64,000 nt of DNA from Acetivibrio sp964564015 (GTDB lineage: Bacteria > Bacillota > Clostridia > Acetivibrionales > Acetivibrionaceae). Where the stretch lies: assembly GCA_964564015.1 (NCBI GenBank), contig CAZLZR010000009.1, forward strand, positions 35,505 to 99,504, in the 5' to 3' direction. Below the pieces are notes generated by a model. That model saw only the letters and a program-made list of their open reading frames with translations. It did not search any database and had not been told where the DNA came from. The position numbers and the translations under genes are program-made. Positions 43,879-52,703 of this stretch are shown piece after piece (position 1 is the stretch's first letter; each line of letters begins with the position of its first letter).

Positions 43879-44505
43879 TTACTTGGAATATAACTCAACT
43901 ATAAGGTTTTCTTTTAAAGGTAAGTCAACATCTTCTCTTAATGGAAGAGCAACTATTTTACTTGTAAGGTTTTCAGCATCAAGCTCAAGCCATTTTGGAA
44001 TAGCTTTTCCTGCATTTATATCTGCAATTGCCTTAATCTTCGGAGAGGATTTGCTCTTTTCCACTACTGCTATAGCATCACCCAACTTCGTCAGATATGA
44101 AGGAATATTTACTTTCTTACCATTTACAGTAAAATGGCCATGTCTTACTAACTGCCTAGCTTCAGGTCTTGATGTAGCAAGTCCTAATCTATATACTACA
44201 TTATCAAGTCTTAACTCAAGGAGTTGGAGAAGATTTTCACCAGTAACTCCCTTTTTACTTACTGCCATTTCAAAGTACTTTCTAAATTGTCCTTCAAGAA
44301 CACCATAATATCTTCTCGCTTTTTGCTTTTCACGAAGCTGTATACCATATTCTGACAACTTCTTCCTGCTTTGTCCATGTTGTCCGGGAGCATAACCCCT
44401 TCTGGAAACCGAACATTTATTTGTATAGCATCTTTCACCTTTTAAGAAAAGTTTTTCACCTTCCCTGCGGCAAAGTCTACAAGATGCATCGGTATATCTT
44501 GCCAT
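43879..44505 (-). CDS. rpsD: 30S ribosomal protein S4, zinc-binding type
   Basis: The 208-residue protein has the N-terminal cysteine set CRLCRREGEKL...CYTNKC of zinc-containing S4 and the S4 RNA-binding domain LELRLDNVVYRLGLATSRPE followed by ARQLVRHGHFTVNG. S4 nucleates 30S assembly and can autoregulate its operon. It lies between rpsK and rpoA with about 90 and 200 bp spacers. Confidence 0.98.
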   Translation of the reverse strand: MARYTDASCRLCRREGEKLFLKGERCYTNKCSVSRRGYAPGQHGQSRKKLSEYGIQLREKQKARRYYGVLEGQFRKYFEMAVSKKGVTGENLLQLLELRLDNVVYRLGLATSRPEARQLVRHGHFTVNGKKVNIPSYLTKLGDAIAVVEKSKSSPKIKAIADINAGKAIPKWLELDAENLTSKIVALPLREDVDLPLKENLIVELYSK

Positions 44506-44596
44506 TTATTTTTACACCTCCAACGAGTATTAATCTGTAGAAACCAATTTTATTTCTACATAATATATAATATTAATTCAAGATTAATGTAATATT

Positions 44597-45004
44597 TTAC
44601 ACTCTTCTTCTTTTAGGTGGTCTACAACCATTATGAGGGATTGGAGTAACATCTTTTATAAGACTTACTTCAAGACCTGCTGCTTGTAGTGCCCTTATAG
44701 CAGCTTCCCTTCCTGAACCTGGTCCTTTAACGTAAACTTCAACTGATTTAAGACCATGTTCCATAGCGCCTTTAGCTGCAGTTTCAGCAGCCATTTGAGC
44801 TGCGAACGGTGTACTTTTCTTTGATCCCCTGAAGCCAAGACTTCCTGCACTTGACCATGAAAGTGCATTTCCTGACACATCGGTTAACGTAACTATTGTA
44901 TTATTAAAAGTGGAGCGGATATGTGCAGCGCCACGCTCAATATTTTTACGTTCTTTTCTTTTTCTAGTGGGTCTTTTTCCACTAGCTGCTGTTTTAGTTG
45001 CCAT
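44597..45004 (-). CDS. rpsK: 30S ribosomal protein S11
   Basis: The 135-residue protein has GAAHIRSTFNNTIVTLTD, GSKKSTPFAAQMAAETAAK and the terminal DVTPIPHNGCRPPKRRRV of S11. The first 20 residues are a basic extension, as in many Firmicutes. It starts 21 bp after rpsM, behind AAAGGAGG. Confidence 0.98.
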   Translation of the reverse strand: MATKTAASGKRPTRKRKERKNIERGAAHIRSTFNNTIVTLTDVSGNALSWSSAGSLGFRGSKKSTPFAAQMAAETAAKGAMEHGLKSVEVYVKGPGSGREAAIRALQAAGLEVSLIKDVTPIPHNGCRPPKRRRV

Positions 45005-45025
45005 TAAATCGCCAACCTCCTTTTA

Positions 45026-45397
45026 CTATTTCTTTCTTTGTGCTCCAACTGTTCTCTTTGGACCTTTTCTTGTTCTTGCATTTGTTTTTGTTCTCTGGCC
45101 TCTGCAAGGCAGCCCCATTCTATGCCTTCTACCTCTATAACAGCCAATTTCCATCAATCTCTTAATATTAAGTGACACTTCTCTTCTTAAGTCACCTTCA
45201 ACTTTATGCTCTTTATCGATACATTCTCTAAGTTTGCTTATCTCATCATCGGTCAGGTCTCTGACTCTTGTATCAGGATTAACACCAGTCTTTTCCAGTA
45301 TCTTGTTTGATAATGTTCTGCCAATACCAAAGATATAGGTTAATCCAATTTCTACCCTTTTTTCTCTGGGTAAGTCGACTCCGGCAATACGTGCCAT
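45026..45397 (-). CDS. rpsM: 30S ribosomal protein S13
   Basis: The 123-residue protein starts MARIAGVDLPREKRVEIGLT and contains YRGRRHRMGLPCRGQRTKTN and the basic tail RKGPKRTVGAQRKK that touches the P-site tRNA. The ATG follows GGAGGTG. It is preceded by a 353-bp spacer with a strong palindrome, longer than usual after rpmJ. Confidence 0.98.
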   Translation of the reverse strand: MARIAGVDLPREKRVEIGLTYIFGIGRTLSNKILEKTGVNPDTRVRDLTDDEISKLRECIDKEHKVEGDLRREVSLNIKRLMEIGCYRGRRHRMGLPCRGQRTKTNARTRKGPKRTVGAQRKK

Positions 45398-45674
45398 CTT
45401 TCTTTACACCTCCATAAAAATTCCGTAAAATTAACTACCTCGGATTTAGAAAATACTCAGTCTTACTTTTTCTCACAGTCTAATTCGAAAATTAAGACTA
45501 AATGAAATTTTACAAGTAAGAACAAACATTTTCATCCCCTATGCAAAACAGTCTGTAATTTTTAATTAAATATATCAAATAAACAATCCAGGACACAAAC
45601 AAGTTTTTTCTATCAGATTGATAAAAAGCTCCTCATTGTGCAGCCGCTCCTGTATGTTATTTTTATTTGCGCCT

Positions 45675-45742
45675 GATGACAGTTGACAAAAGACAGTCTA
45701 TATATATTTAACGATAAGTACTGTCCATTGTCAACTGTCATC
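45675..45742. repeat. Long palindrome in the rpmJ-rpsM spacer
   Basis: GATGACAGTTGACAA (45675-45689) is the exact reverse complement of TTGTCAACTGTCATC (45728-45742). AGACAGT/ACTGTCC extends the stem by six more pairs, with an AT-rich loop. No T run follows. It sits in the middle of the alpha operon upstream of rpsM, where S4 autoregulation acts in E. coli. The remainder of the 45398-45750 spacer shows nothing else. Confidence 0.8.
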
Positions 45743-45750
45743 TGAAATAT

Positions 45751-45864
45751 TTAACCTTGTCTTTGTTTATGCTTAGGATTTTGGCAGATTACCATTACTC
45801 TGCCTTTCCTTCTGATTATTTTGCATTTTTCACATATAACTTTAACAGATGGTTTTACTTTCAT
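45751..45864 (-). CDS. rpmJ: 50S ribosomal protein L36
   Basis: A 37-residue frame starts at ATG 45864 behind GGAGG. It reads MKVKPSVKVICEKCKIIRRK and ends VICQNPKHKQRQG, with the C-x2-C, C and H zinc ligands of L36. It lies between infA and rpsM as expected. Confidence 0.98.
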   Translation of the reverse strand: MKVKPSVKVICEKCKIIRRKGRVMVICQNPKHKQRQG

Positions 45865-45881
45865 TTTTAATCCTCCTTCTA

Positions 45882-46100
45882 CTACTTTGCTCTCCAAGTT
45901 ATTCTACCCCGGGTCAAATCATAAGGAGACAACTCAAGTGTAACCTTATCTCCCGGCAGAATCCTGATAAAATTCATTCTCAACTTTCCTGAGATGTGGG
46001 CTAAAATTTTATGTCCATTATCAAGTTCCACTTCAAACATTGCATTTGGCAATGCTTCTATAACTTTTCCTTCAACTTCAATAACATCTTCCTTTGACAA
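45882..46100 (-). CDS. infA: Translation initiation factor IF-1
   Basis: The 72-residue protein is a single S1/OB fold: MSKEDVIEVEGKVIEALPNA, GHKILAHISGKLRMNFIRIL and RGRITWRAK. IF-1 occupies the ribosomal A site during initiation. Normal length; 17 bp upstream of rpmJ. Confidence 0.98.
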   Translation of the reverse strand: MSKEDVIEVEGKVIEALPNAMFEVELDNGHKILAHISGKLRMNFIRILPGDKVTLELSPYDLTRGRITWRAK

Positions 46101-46154
46101 GACTCAAATCCCTCCTTACCTGCTTTGAAACCCTTTGCTAAAAGCTAGATTATA

Positions 46155-46430
46155 TTACTGTTCATTTGCTTCATCTATACCAGATAAAGCCTTTCGTATT
46201 TCAGAGTTTGAAACTCTAACTTTTTTCTCCAGCTTGTCACTCAACGACAGAATAACTTCTCCGGTATTCTCTAAATGCTTTATTTTCTTCTTCTTTGCAT
46301 TTTCAATTCTTCTAAGGTCTCCATCTGATATCATTACAAAAGCTTCATCTATTATATCAACAACAATAAATTTATTCCCTTTATCCCTGCCAGCCTTCGA
46401 ATACACTATTTGCCCAAGGGTTAAGTTCAT
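46155..46430 (-). CDS. KOW-domain RNA-binding protein (L14e-like)
   Basis: The 91-residue protein starts LTLGQIVYSKAGRDKGNKFI, a KOW-type SH3 barrel like archaeal/eukaryotic L14e. Related small genes sit between map and infA in many clostridia and Bacillus relatives. The C-terminal half is helical and charged. Its exact role on the ribosome is not established. Confidence 0.9.
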   Translation of the reverse strand: MNLTLGQIVYSKAGRDKGNKFIVVDIIDEAFVMISDGDLRRIENAKKKKIKHLENTGEVILSLSDKLEKKVRVSNSEIRKALSGIDEANEQ

Positions 46431-46460
46431 TTAATTCACCTCTGTTAATTGCCTGGATCC

Positions 46461-47231
46461 TTAGTCCAAAATTGTCAGTATAACCGGTTCTTTTTCCGTC
46501 ACAGCTATTGTATTTTCATAGTGGGCCGAAAGCTTTCCGTCTGCAGTTACAACTGTCCATTTGTTATTAAGTAGCTCAACTCTGTAAGTACCTTCATTAA
46601 CCATTGGCTCGACAGCTAGTGTCATACCCCGTTGTAACCTATGACCTCTCTCTCTGCTGCGGTAATTTGGTATCTGAGGCTCTTCGTGCATTTCCCTTCC
46701 AATACCATGCCCTACATATTCACGGACAGCCGTATATCCATAGGAAGTAACGTAGTCCTCAATAGCAGAAGATATATCTATTATTCGATTTCCCTCTACT
46801 GCATTTTTAATACCCTCGAAGAAGCTTTGTTTTGTAACTTCAATAAGTTTTTCAGCCTCCGGGGATATTTTCCCAACAGCAAAGGTTCTTGCAGCATCAC
46901 CATGAAATCCGTTTAAATATGCACCGATATCAATACTTATAATATCGCCATCTTTCAATTCCCTTAAACCTGGAATCCCATGTACAACTTCATTATTTAC
47001 TGATGCACATATACTTGAAGGATAGTCTATTCCACCTGGGTACGGACACTTATAACCTTTGAAGGATGGTATAGCGCCATTTTTCCTGATGACTTCTTCT
47101 ACCAATCTGTCAAGTTCTGCTGTCGTTACACCAGGCTTAATAGACTCTTCAATTTTTTTATGAGCAAGAGCCACAACTTCTCCGGCTTTTCTCATAAGAT
47201 CAATCTCATTTTTTGATTTTATCGATATCAT
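46461..47231 (-). CDS. map: Methionine aminopeptidase type I
   Basis: The 256-residue protein shows the five metal ligands: D in SIDIGA and D in HGDAART, H in VGHGIGREMHEEP, E in AVEPMV and E in HYENT. It removes initiator Met from nascent proteins. Its ATG touches the adk stop codon, so the site lies in the end of adk. Confidence 0.98.
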   Translation of the reverse strand: MISIKSKNEIDLMRKAGEVVALAHKKIEESIKPGVTTAELDRLVEEVIRKNGAIPSFKGYKCPYPGGIDYPSSICASVNNEVVHGIPGLRELKDGDIISIDIGAYLNGFHGDAARTFAVGKISPEAEKLIEVTKQSFFEGIKNAVEGNRIIDISSAIEDYVTSYGYTAVREYVGHGIGREMHEEPQIPNYRSRERGHRLQRGMTLAVEPMVNEGTYRVELLNNKWTVVTADGKLSAHYENTIAVTEKEPVILTILD

Positions 47232-47879
47232 TTATATTCCACCTAAAGCTTTTTTTACACAGCTCGAAGTATCATCGATATTTTCTTGTCCGTTTACCGT
47301 GACAAGTTTTTTATCATTTTTATAATACTCTATAAGGGGTTCAGTTTGTTTGTGATAAGTTGTAAGTCTCTGAAGTACTGTTTCTTCCTTGTCATCTTCC
47401 CTTTGGACAACAGCTTCACCGCAACTCTTACAAACATCTCCCTCTGCTGGTGGGTTAAAAACTACATGATAACTCATTCCACACTTCGTGCATACTCTAC
47501 GGCCACCCATCCTTGTTATAATTGTACTATCCGGAACTTCAATATTCAGTACTACGTCCAAGGATATCTCAGATTTAGTAAGAATTTCATCAAGCTTCTC
47601 AGCTTGATTAACAGTTCTAGGAAAGCCGTCAAGCACGAATCCATTTTCGCAATCAGGCTTTTTAAGCCTGTCACTTACTATATCAATTGTAACTTCATCC
47701 GGTACAAGCATACCTTTGTCAATATAATCTTTGGCCTTCTTTCCAAGTTCAGTGCCTTCTTTTATATTGCTTCTGAATATATCTCCTGTAGATATATGTG
47801 GTATGCCATACCACTCAGAAATTTTCACTGCCTGTGTCCCTTTACCTGAACCAGGGGCACCCAATAGAACTACTTTCAT
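47232..47879 (-). CDS. adk: Adenylate kinase with zinc LID
   Basis: Start is ATG 47879 (MKVVLLGAPGSGKGTQAVKI) behind TGGAGG. The 215-residue enzyme has the P-loop GAPGSGKGT, the DGFPRT motif and a LID with CTKCG...CKSCG, the four-Cys zinc site of Gram-positive enzymes. It interconverts AMP, ADP and ATP. It lies between secY and map in the usual order. Confidence 0.98.
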   Translation of the reverse strand: MKVVLLGAPGSGKGTQAVKISEWYGIPHISTGDIFRSNIKEGTELGKKAKDYIDKGMLVPDEVTIDIVSDRLKKPDCENGFVLDGFPRTVNQAEKLDEILTKSEISLDVVLNIEVPDSTIITRMGGRRVCTKCGMSYHVVFNPPAEGDVCKSCGEAVVQREDDKEETVLQRLTTYHKQTEPLIEYYKNDKKLVTVNGQENIDDTSSCVKKALGGI

Positions 47880-47942
47880 ACCAGCCTCCAAAATACTCAT
47901 ATGTGGTCTGAATGTATTATGCTTTATATACAGACCACATCT

Positions 47943-49229
47943 TTACTCAAGAAATCCTTTATAGTGCCTCATCAGCATCTGTGATTCTATCTGCTTAACA
48001 GTATCTAATGCAACGCCGACAAGGATCAAAACACTGGTTCCTGCAAACCATACACCATTAATTTTGGTTATAGCCTGAAGTATTGATGGCATTATTTGAA
48101 TTAATGCAAGGAATAATGCAGAGAACCATGTAATTCTGTTTAAGACTTTAGTAATATAATCTGAAGTGGGTTTACCTGGTCTTATGCCCGGTATGAATCC
48201 ACCGTTTTTCTTCATATTATTTGCCAGTTCAACAGGATTGAACTGAATAAATGTATAGAAGAAAGTAAAGAACATTACCAACAAACCTGAAAGAATTGAA
48301 ATTTCAACTTTACTCTGCATATTCGCAAAATATTGCAGAACAGGGTTTGTTGAGTTTGGTGCAAAGAATCCTACCAGTGTTGAAGGTAACGCAACAAAGG
48401 ACATGGCAAATATGATCGGAATAACTCCGGCGAGATTTACCTTTATTGGTATATGTGTACTCTGACCGCCGTACATCTTTCTTCCAACCACTCTCTTTGC
48501 ATATTGTACCGGTATCCTTCTTTCTGCCTGTTGAATCCAGACAACAAGAGCTATTACAAGCAGGAATAAAACCAGAACTGCGACAAGTCCTACGTAACCT
48601 AAAAAGCCAGTACCGAATTTTCCAGCAATCAAGTTTGTATAAAGAGCCAAAGCACCCTGTGGAGCTCTGGAAACAATACCGCCGAATATCAAAAGTGAAA
48701 TTCCGTTTCCTATACCGTACTCAGTGATTTGTTCACCCAGCCACATCAGGAAAGCAGTTCCTGCTGTGAAAGACATTGTGATTGTCAGATATGATAAAAA
48801 GCCTGGATTTACAACCGCGCCTTTTAGTCCGAAATATAATCCGGTTGCTTGTAAGAACGCCAATATAACTGTTCCATATCTGATATAACGCCCAATAATC
48901 TTTCTTCCTTCTTCGCCTTCTTTAGAAAGTTGTTCAAGTTTTGGTATTGCTACGGTTAAAAGCTGCATAATGATCGAAGAGTTTACATATGGTGTTATGC
49001 TCATTGCAAATATAGTGGCCTGTGAAAAAGCACCGCCTGATACGATATCAAAGAATCCGAATATTGTTCCTTGACCAACCAGGTTCTTAAGTGTAGCTGC
49101 ATCCAAACCTGGTACAGGTACGTGGGAACCCAGCCTGAAAATCAAAAGCATAATCAGACTAAAGAACATTTTTTTTCTTAAATCGGGAATTTTCAAGGCA
49201 TTTCTAATAGTTTCCACCATTCCACCCAT
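47943..49229 (-). CDS. secY: Protein translocase subunit SecY
   Basis: The 428-residue protein has about ten membrane helices. Recognisable are the opening ALKIPDLRKKMFFSLIMLLI, the plug region FGFFDIVSGGAFSQATIFAM, GIGNGISLLIFGGI and the C-terminal IESQMLMRHYKGFL. It forms the Sec channel that exports, for example, the SLH protein. It starts 1 bp after rplO ends. Confidence 0.98.
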   Translation of the reverse strand: MGGMVETIRNALKIPDLRKKMFFSLIMLLIFRLGSHVPVPGLDAATLKNLVGQGTIFGFFDIVSGGAFSQATIFAMSITPYVNSSIIMQLLTVAIPKLEQLSKEGEEGRKIIGRYIRYGTVILAFLQATGLYFGLKGAVVNPGFLSYLTITMSFTAGTAFLMWLGEQITEYGIGNGISLLIFGGIVSRAPQGALALYTNLIAGKFGTGFLGYVGLVAVLVLFLLVIALVVWIQQAERRIPVQYAKRVVGRKMYGGQSTHIPIKVNLAGVIPIIFAMSFVALPSTLVGFFAPNSTNPVLQYFANMQSKVEISILSGLLVMFFTFFYTFIQFNPVELANNMKKNGGFIPGIRPGKPTSDYITKVLNRITWFSALFLALIQIMPSILQAITKINGVWFAGTSVLILVGVALDTVKQIESQMLMRHYKGFLE

Positions 49230-49230
49230 A

Positions 49231-49674
49231 TTATATCACCTCGGCCTTTCCTCCCGCAGCCTCAATTTTCTCTGAAGCCGTCTTCGTAAATCTTGCTGCT
49301 TTAACTGTAAGCTTCTTGCTAAGCTCACCATTTCCTAAAATTGCAACTCCATCAACGACTTTCTTTACAAGTCCTTTTTCAATTAATACTTCCGGTGTTA
49401 TAACTGCACCGTTTTCGAAAGCATTCAGATCTGATACATTAACCTCTGCATAAACTTTTGCAAATAGCTTATTATTAAAACCTCTCTTTGGAAGTCTTCT
49501 ATAGAGAGGCATCTGTCCACCTTCAAAACCAGGTCTGACCCCACCGCCTGCACGAGCATTCTGTCCTTTGTGACCTTTGCCTGCAGTCTTTCCATTACCT
49601 GTACCGACACCTCTGCCTTTTCTCTTAGGAGCTTTTGATGAACCTGGTGCAGGTTGTAATTCAAACAACTTCAT
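49231..49674 (-). CDS. rplO: 50S ribosomal protein L15
   Basis: The 147-residue protein begins MKLFELQPAPGSSKAPKRKG and has GVGTGNGKTAGKGHKGQNAR and the GFEGGQMPLYRRLPKRGF core of L15. Normal length. It directly precedes secY. Confidence 0.98.
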   Translation of the reverse strand: MKLFELQPAPGSSKAPKRKGRGVGTGNGKTAGKGHKGQNARAGGGVRPGFEGGQMPLYRRLPKRGFNNKLFAKVYAEVNVSDLNAFENGAVITPEVLIEKGLVKKVVDGVAILGNGELSKKLTVKAARFTKTASEKIEAAGGKAEVI

Positions 49675-49690
49675 GGATTACACCTCCTTT

Positions 49691-49870
49691 TTATACTTCT
49701 TCTACTGATAAAACGTGTTCAACTTTTTTAATCATACCTCTGATTTGTGCGTTATCCTGTTGCTCTACTACTGATCTGATTTTCTTTAATCCCAAAGCCT
49801 TCACAGTAGCTAACTGACCTTCTTTAAGTTTATTGGTACTCTTTACCAAAGTAATTTTGAGTTTAGCCAC
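49691..49870 (-). CDS. rpmD: 50S ribosomal protein L30
   Basis: A 59-residue frame starts at GTG 49870, behind AGGAGGG at 8 nt, and ends at 49691. It begins VAKLKITLVKSTNKLKEGQL and has ATVKALGLKKIRSVVEQQDN, the L30 fold. It fills the gap between rpsE and rplO exactly where L30 is expected. Confidence 0.97.
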   Translation of the reverse strand: MAKLKITLVKSTNKLKEGQLATVKALGLKKIRSVVEQQDNAQIRGMIKKVEHVLSVEEV

Positions 49871-49882
49871 TAGAGTTCCCTC

Positions 49883-50383
49883 CTAACCTAATACTTCTTC
49901 TACAGTTTTATTTCTGAGTTTAGCAACTTCTTCTACAGTCTTCAAACGGGAAAGACCCTCAATAGTAGCATGAACCATGTTTATAGGATTGTTTGATCCT
50001 AAAGACTTTGTTCTGATATCACGGATTCCGGATAATTCAAGAACTGCTCTTACAGGTCCTCCAGCTATAACTCCGGTACCTTCTCCTGCAGGCATTATTA
50101 ATACTCTACCCGCACCATATTCTCCGGTCACCTCATGTGGAACTGTTGTCTCCACTAAAGGCACTTTTATAAGATTCTTTTTCGCATCTTCTATACCTTT
50201 TCTGATTGCATCGGGTATTTCAGCTGCTTTACCCATTCCAGCGCCTACATGTCCGTTTTCATCACCAACAACAACTAAAGCACTGAAACGGAAGTTTCTA
50301 CCACCCTTAACAACCTTGGTAACACGACCGATATTAACTACCTTTTCTTTCAGATCCAATACACTGGCATCAATACGTTGCAA
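49883..50383 (-). CDS. rpsE: 30S ribosomal protein S5
   Basis: The start codon is TTG 50383 (MQRIDASVLDLKEKVVNIGR), chosen because GGAGGG lies 7 nt upstream and no ATG fits. The 166-residue protein has VTKVVKGGRNFRFSALVVVG and the C-terminal domain VPHEVTGEYGAGRVLIMPAG. S5 supports decoding accuracy. Normal length. Confidence 0.97.
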   Translation of the reverse strand: MQRIDASVLDLKEKVVNIGRVTKVVKGGRNFRFSALVVVGDENGHVGAGMGKAAEIPDAIRKGIEDAKKNLIKVPLVETTVPHEVTGEYGAGRVLIMPAGEGTGVIAGGPVRAVLELSGIRDIRTKSLGSNNPINMVHATIEGLSRLKTVEEVAKLRNKTVEEVLG

Positions 50384-50401
50384 ATTGTCTCCCTCCTTCT
50401 A

Positions 50402-50770
50402 CTAAAACTCTAATCCTGCTTCACGAGCAGCCTCTGCCAACTCTTTAACACGTCCGTGGTATATATATCCGCCTCTGTCAAATACAACTTTTTTGATTCC
50501 GCTATTTATGGCCTTAGTTGCTACCAACTTACCAACTTCTTTGGCTGCTTCCTTATTTCCACAAAAGCTAAGTTTACCTTTAATTTCTTTGTCCAGCGTT
50601 GAAGCCGATACAAGAGTCTTTCCTGTTGAATCGTCTATGATCTGAGCGTACATATTGCTCAAACTTCTGAATACATTCAAACGTGGTCTTTCAGTAGTTC
50701 CAACTACCTTTTTACGAACTCTTGCGTGCTTTCTAACTCTAGCTATATTAGAACCAGGTTTTGTTATCAT
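50402..50770 (-). CDS. rplR: 50S ribosomal protein L18
   Basis: The 122-residue protein has RKHARVRKKVVGTTERPRLN, then VFRSLSNMYAQIIDD and the terminal VVFDRGGYIYHGRVKELAEA of L18, the 5S rRNA binder. ATG follows AGGAGTGAG. Normal length. Confidence 0.98.
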   Translation of the reverse strand: MITKPGSNIARVRKHARVRKKVVGTTERPRLNVFRSLSNMYAQIIDDSTGKTLVSASTLDKEIKGKLSFCGNKEAAKEVGKLVATKAINSGIKKVVFDRGGYIYHGRVKELAEAAREAGLEF

Positions 50771-50786
50771 TTAGTCTCACTCCTTT

Positions 50787-51335
50787 TTACTTCTTACCTT
50801 TACCGCCGGTTTTACCCTCTTTGCGTCTGATAATTTCAGTTTCGTACTTGATACCCTTACCTTTATAAGGTTCAGGCTCTCTCTTGCCTCTTATTTTAGC
50901 AGCAAATTCGCCTACTACCTGTTTGTCTATACCTTTAACAATAATTTTGTTTTGAGCAGGTACATCAACAGTTATTCCAGCAGGTTCTTCCATTTCTACA
51001 GGATGGGAGTAGCCTAAAGTAAGAACTAACTTCTTTCCTTGCTTCTGCGCTCTGTAACCAACACCGTTAATTTCCAAAGCTTTCTCATAGCCTTGAGTTA
51101 CACCTGTAACCATGTTGTTTATCAAAGACCTGGTTAATCCGTGAAGAGCCCTGTGTTGCTTTTCATCGGAAGGTCTTTCAACTAATATCTTACCATTTTC
51201 AATCTTAATTGTCATATCTTTATGAAATTCTTTTTCTAAAGTTCCTTTTGCCCCTTTTACAGTCAGAGTGTTGTCTTTAAGCTTAACATCAACTCCAGCC
51301 GGTATAGTTACGGGCATTCTGCCAATTCTTGACAT
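50787..51335 (-). CDS. rplF: 50S ribosomal protein L6
   Basis: The 182-residue protein begins MSRIGRMPVTIPAGVDVKLK and carries ALHGLTRSLINNMVTGVTQG and the C-terminal KIRGKREPEPYKGKGIKYET of L6. Normal length. A 170-bp spacer separates it from rpsH, longer than neighbouring gaps; I see no structure with a T run there. Confidence 0.98.
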   Translation of the reverse strand: MSRIGRMPVTIPAGVDVKLKDNTLTVKGAKGTLEKEFHKDMTIKIENGKILVERPSDEKQHRALHGLTRSLINNMVTGVTQGYEKALEINGVGYRAQKQGKKLVLTLGYSHPVEMEEPAGITVDVPAQNKIIVKGIDKQVVGEFAAKIRGKREPEPYKGKGIKYETEIIRRKEGKTGGKGKK

Positions 51336-51505
51336 CTTATTGCCTCCTGTTCTTGATATTGAGAGTTCCCAAACTTTTCGAAGAACCCTTTTCAGAATCT
51401 ATTTTTCCAAGATACCAGATATATGATAAATATAAAACTCACTATACTTGATCCGATCAAAACAACAGCTCACTATATTTATCTCTTTTATAACGGATAT
51501 CCCTA

Positions 51506-51904
51506 TTACCATACAAATGCCAAAACTTCTCCTCCAACGCCTTCCTTACGAGCCTTCTTATCTGTCATAATACCTTTTGAAGTAGAAATTATAGCTATTC
51601 CCAAGCCGCCAAGTACCTTAGGTACCTCTCCCTTGCCTGCGTAAACTCTAAGACCAGGTTTACTTATTCTCTTAATACCTGTAATAATGTTTTGTTTATT
51701 TCCGGTATACTTAAGAGAAACTCTGATTATCCCCTGTTTTCCGTCATTTATTTCTTCTACACTCTTTATAAAACCCTCTTCCAACAGAATGCCTGCTATT
51801 GACCTCTTTAAATTAGAAGCTGGTATATCAACTGTAACATGTTTTGCAGAACTAGCATTTCTTATCCTGGTCAACATATCTGCTATGGTATCAGTCACTT
51901 GCAT
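51506..51904 (-). CDS. rpsH: 30S ribosomal protein S8
   Basis: Start is ATG 51904 (MQVTDTIADMLTRIRNASSA) behind AAAGGAGG. The 132-residue protein has RISKPGLRVYAGKGEVPKVL and the end GIMTDKKARKEGVGGEVLAF VW. S8 binds 16S helix 21 and, in E. coli, regulates the spc operon. Normal length. Confidence 0.98.
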   Translation of the reverse strand: MQVTDTIADMLTRIRNASSAKHVTVDIPASNLKRSIAGILLEEGFIKSVEEINDGKQGIIRVSLKYTGNKQNIITGIKRISKPGLRVYAGKGEVPKVLGGLGIAIISTSKGIMTDKKARKEGVGGEVLAFVW

Positions 51905-51930
51905 ATGTTTAACCTCCTTTCGTAAGTTTA

Positions 51931-52116
51931 CTACCAACTTGCTTTTTTAACACCAGGAATCTGACCTTTGTAAGCCAGCTCCCTGAAGCAAAGACGGCAT
52001 ATTCCGAATTTTCTGATATAGGCATGTGGCCTTCCACATAATTTACATCTATTATACGCTCTTGTCTTGAACTTAGGTGCTCTTTGCTGCTTAATAATCA
52101 TCGATTTTTTTGCCAC
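51931..52116 (-). CDS. rpsN: 30S ribosomal protein S14, zinc type
   Basis: The 61-residue protein has the zinc set CKLCGRPHAYIRKFGICRLC and ends LAYKGQIPGVKKASW, the short type Z form. No second, zinc-free S14 gene is seen in the window. Confidence 0.98.
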   Translation of the reverse strand: MAKKSMIIKQQRAPKFKTRAYNRCKLCGRPHAYIRKFGICRLCFRELAYKGQIPGVKKASW

Positions 52117-52131
52117 GCTCTAATCCCTCCT

Positions 52132-52674
52132 TTAGCTCTGGCTAAACGGCATACCGAGCAACTTTAGAAGTTCTTTAGCTTCTTCGTCATTCTGTGCCGT
52201 TGTAACGAAAGTAATATCCATTCCTCTTATCTTTTCGACTTTATCATAATCTATTTCAGGGAATATAAGTTGTTCTTTAACTCCCATTGAATAATTACCT
52301 CTTCCGTCAAAAGAATTCCCCGGAACTCCTCTAAAGTCTCTAACTCTTGGGAGAGCAACGTTTAAGAATCTATCGGCAAATTCATACATTCTGTCTCCTC
52401 TTAAAGTCACCTTACATCCGATATTCATGCCCATTCTAAGCTTAAAAGCCGCAACTGATTTTTTAGCTTTTGTTATAATAGGTTTTTGTCCTGTTATAAG
52501 TGCCATATCATGAGCCGCAGCATCCAATGCCTTCGCATTTTCCTTGACATCACCCACACCCATGTTCAAAACTATCTTTTCCAACTTGGGTATCTGCATT
52601 GCACTTGTATATTTAAATTTTTCCTTTAACGCTGGTGCAACTTCTTTAATATATTTGTCTTTCAAACTTGGCAT
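52132..52674 (-). CDS. rplE: 50S ribosomal protein L5
   Basis: The 180-residue protein has IPKLEKIVLNMGVGDVKENA, KLRMGMNIGCKVTLRGDRMY and IVFPEIDYDKV-like FPEIDYDKVEKIRGMDI of L5, which holds 5S rRNA and contacts P-site tRNA. Normal length; ATG follows GGAGG. Confidence 0.98.
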   Translation of the reverse strand: MPSLKDKYIKEVAPALKEKFKYTSAMQIPKLEKIVLNMGVGDVKENAKALDAAAHDMALITGQKPIITKAKKSVAAFKLRMGMNIGCKVTLRGDRMYEFADRFLNVALPRVRDFRGVPGNSFDGRGNYSMGVKEQLIFPEIDYDKVEKIRGMDITFVTTAQNDEEAKELLKLLGMPFSQS

Positions 52675-52703
52675 TTATAAACCTCCTTTCAAAAAGAGTC
52701 TCT

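Noticed and set aside
47286..47849. 187-codon plus-strand ORF over adk
   Set aside because: It is antisense to the well-conserved adk gene, and codon content is that of a shadow frame.
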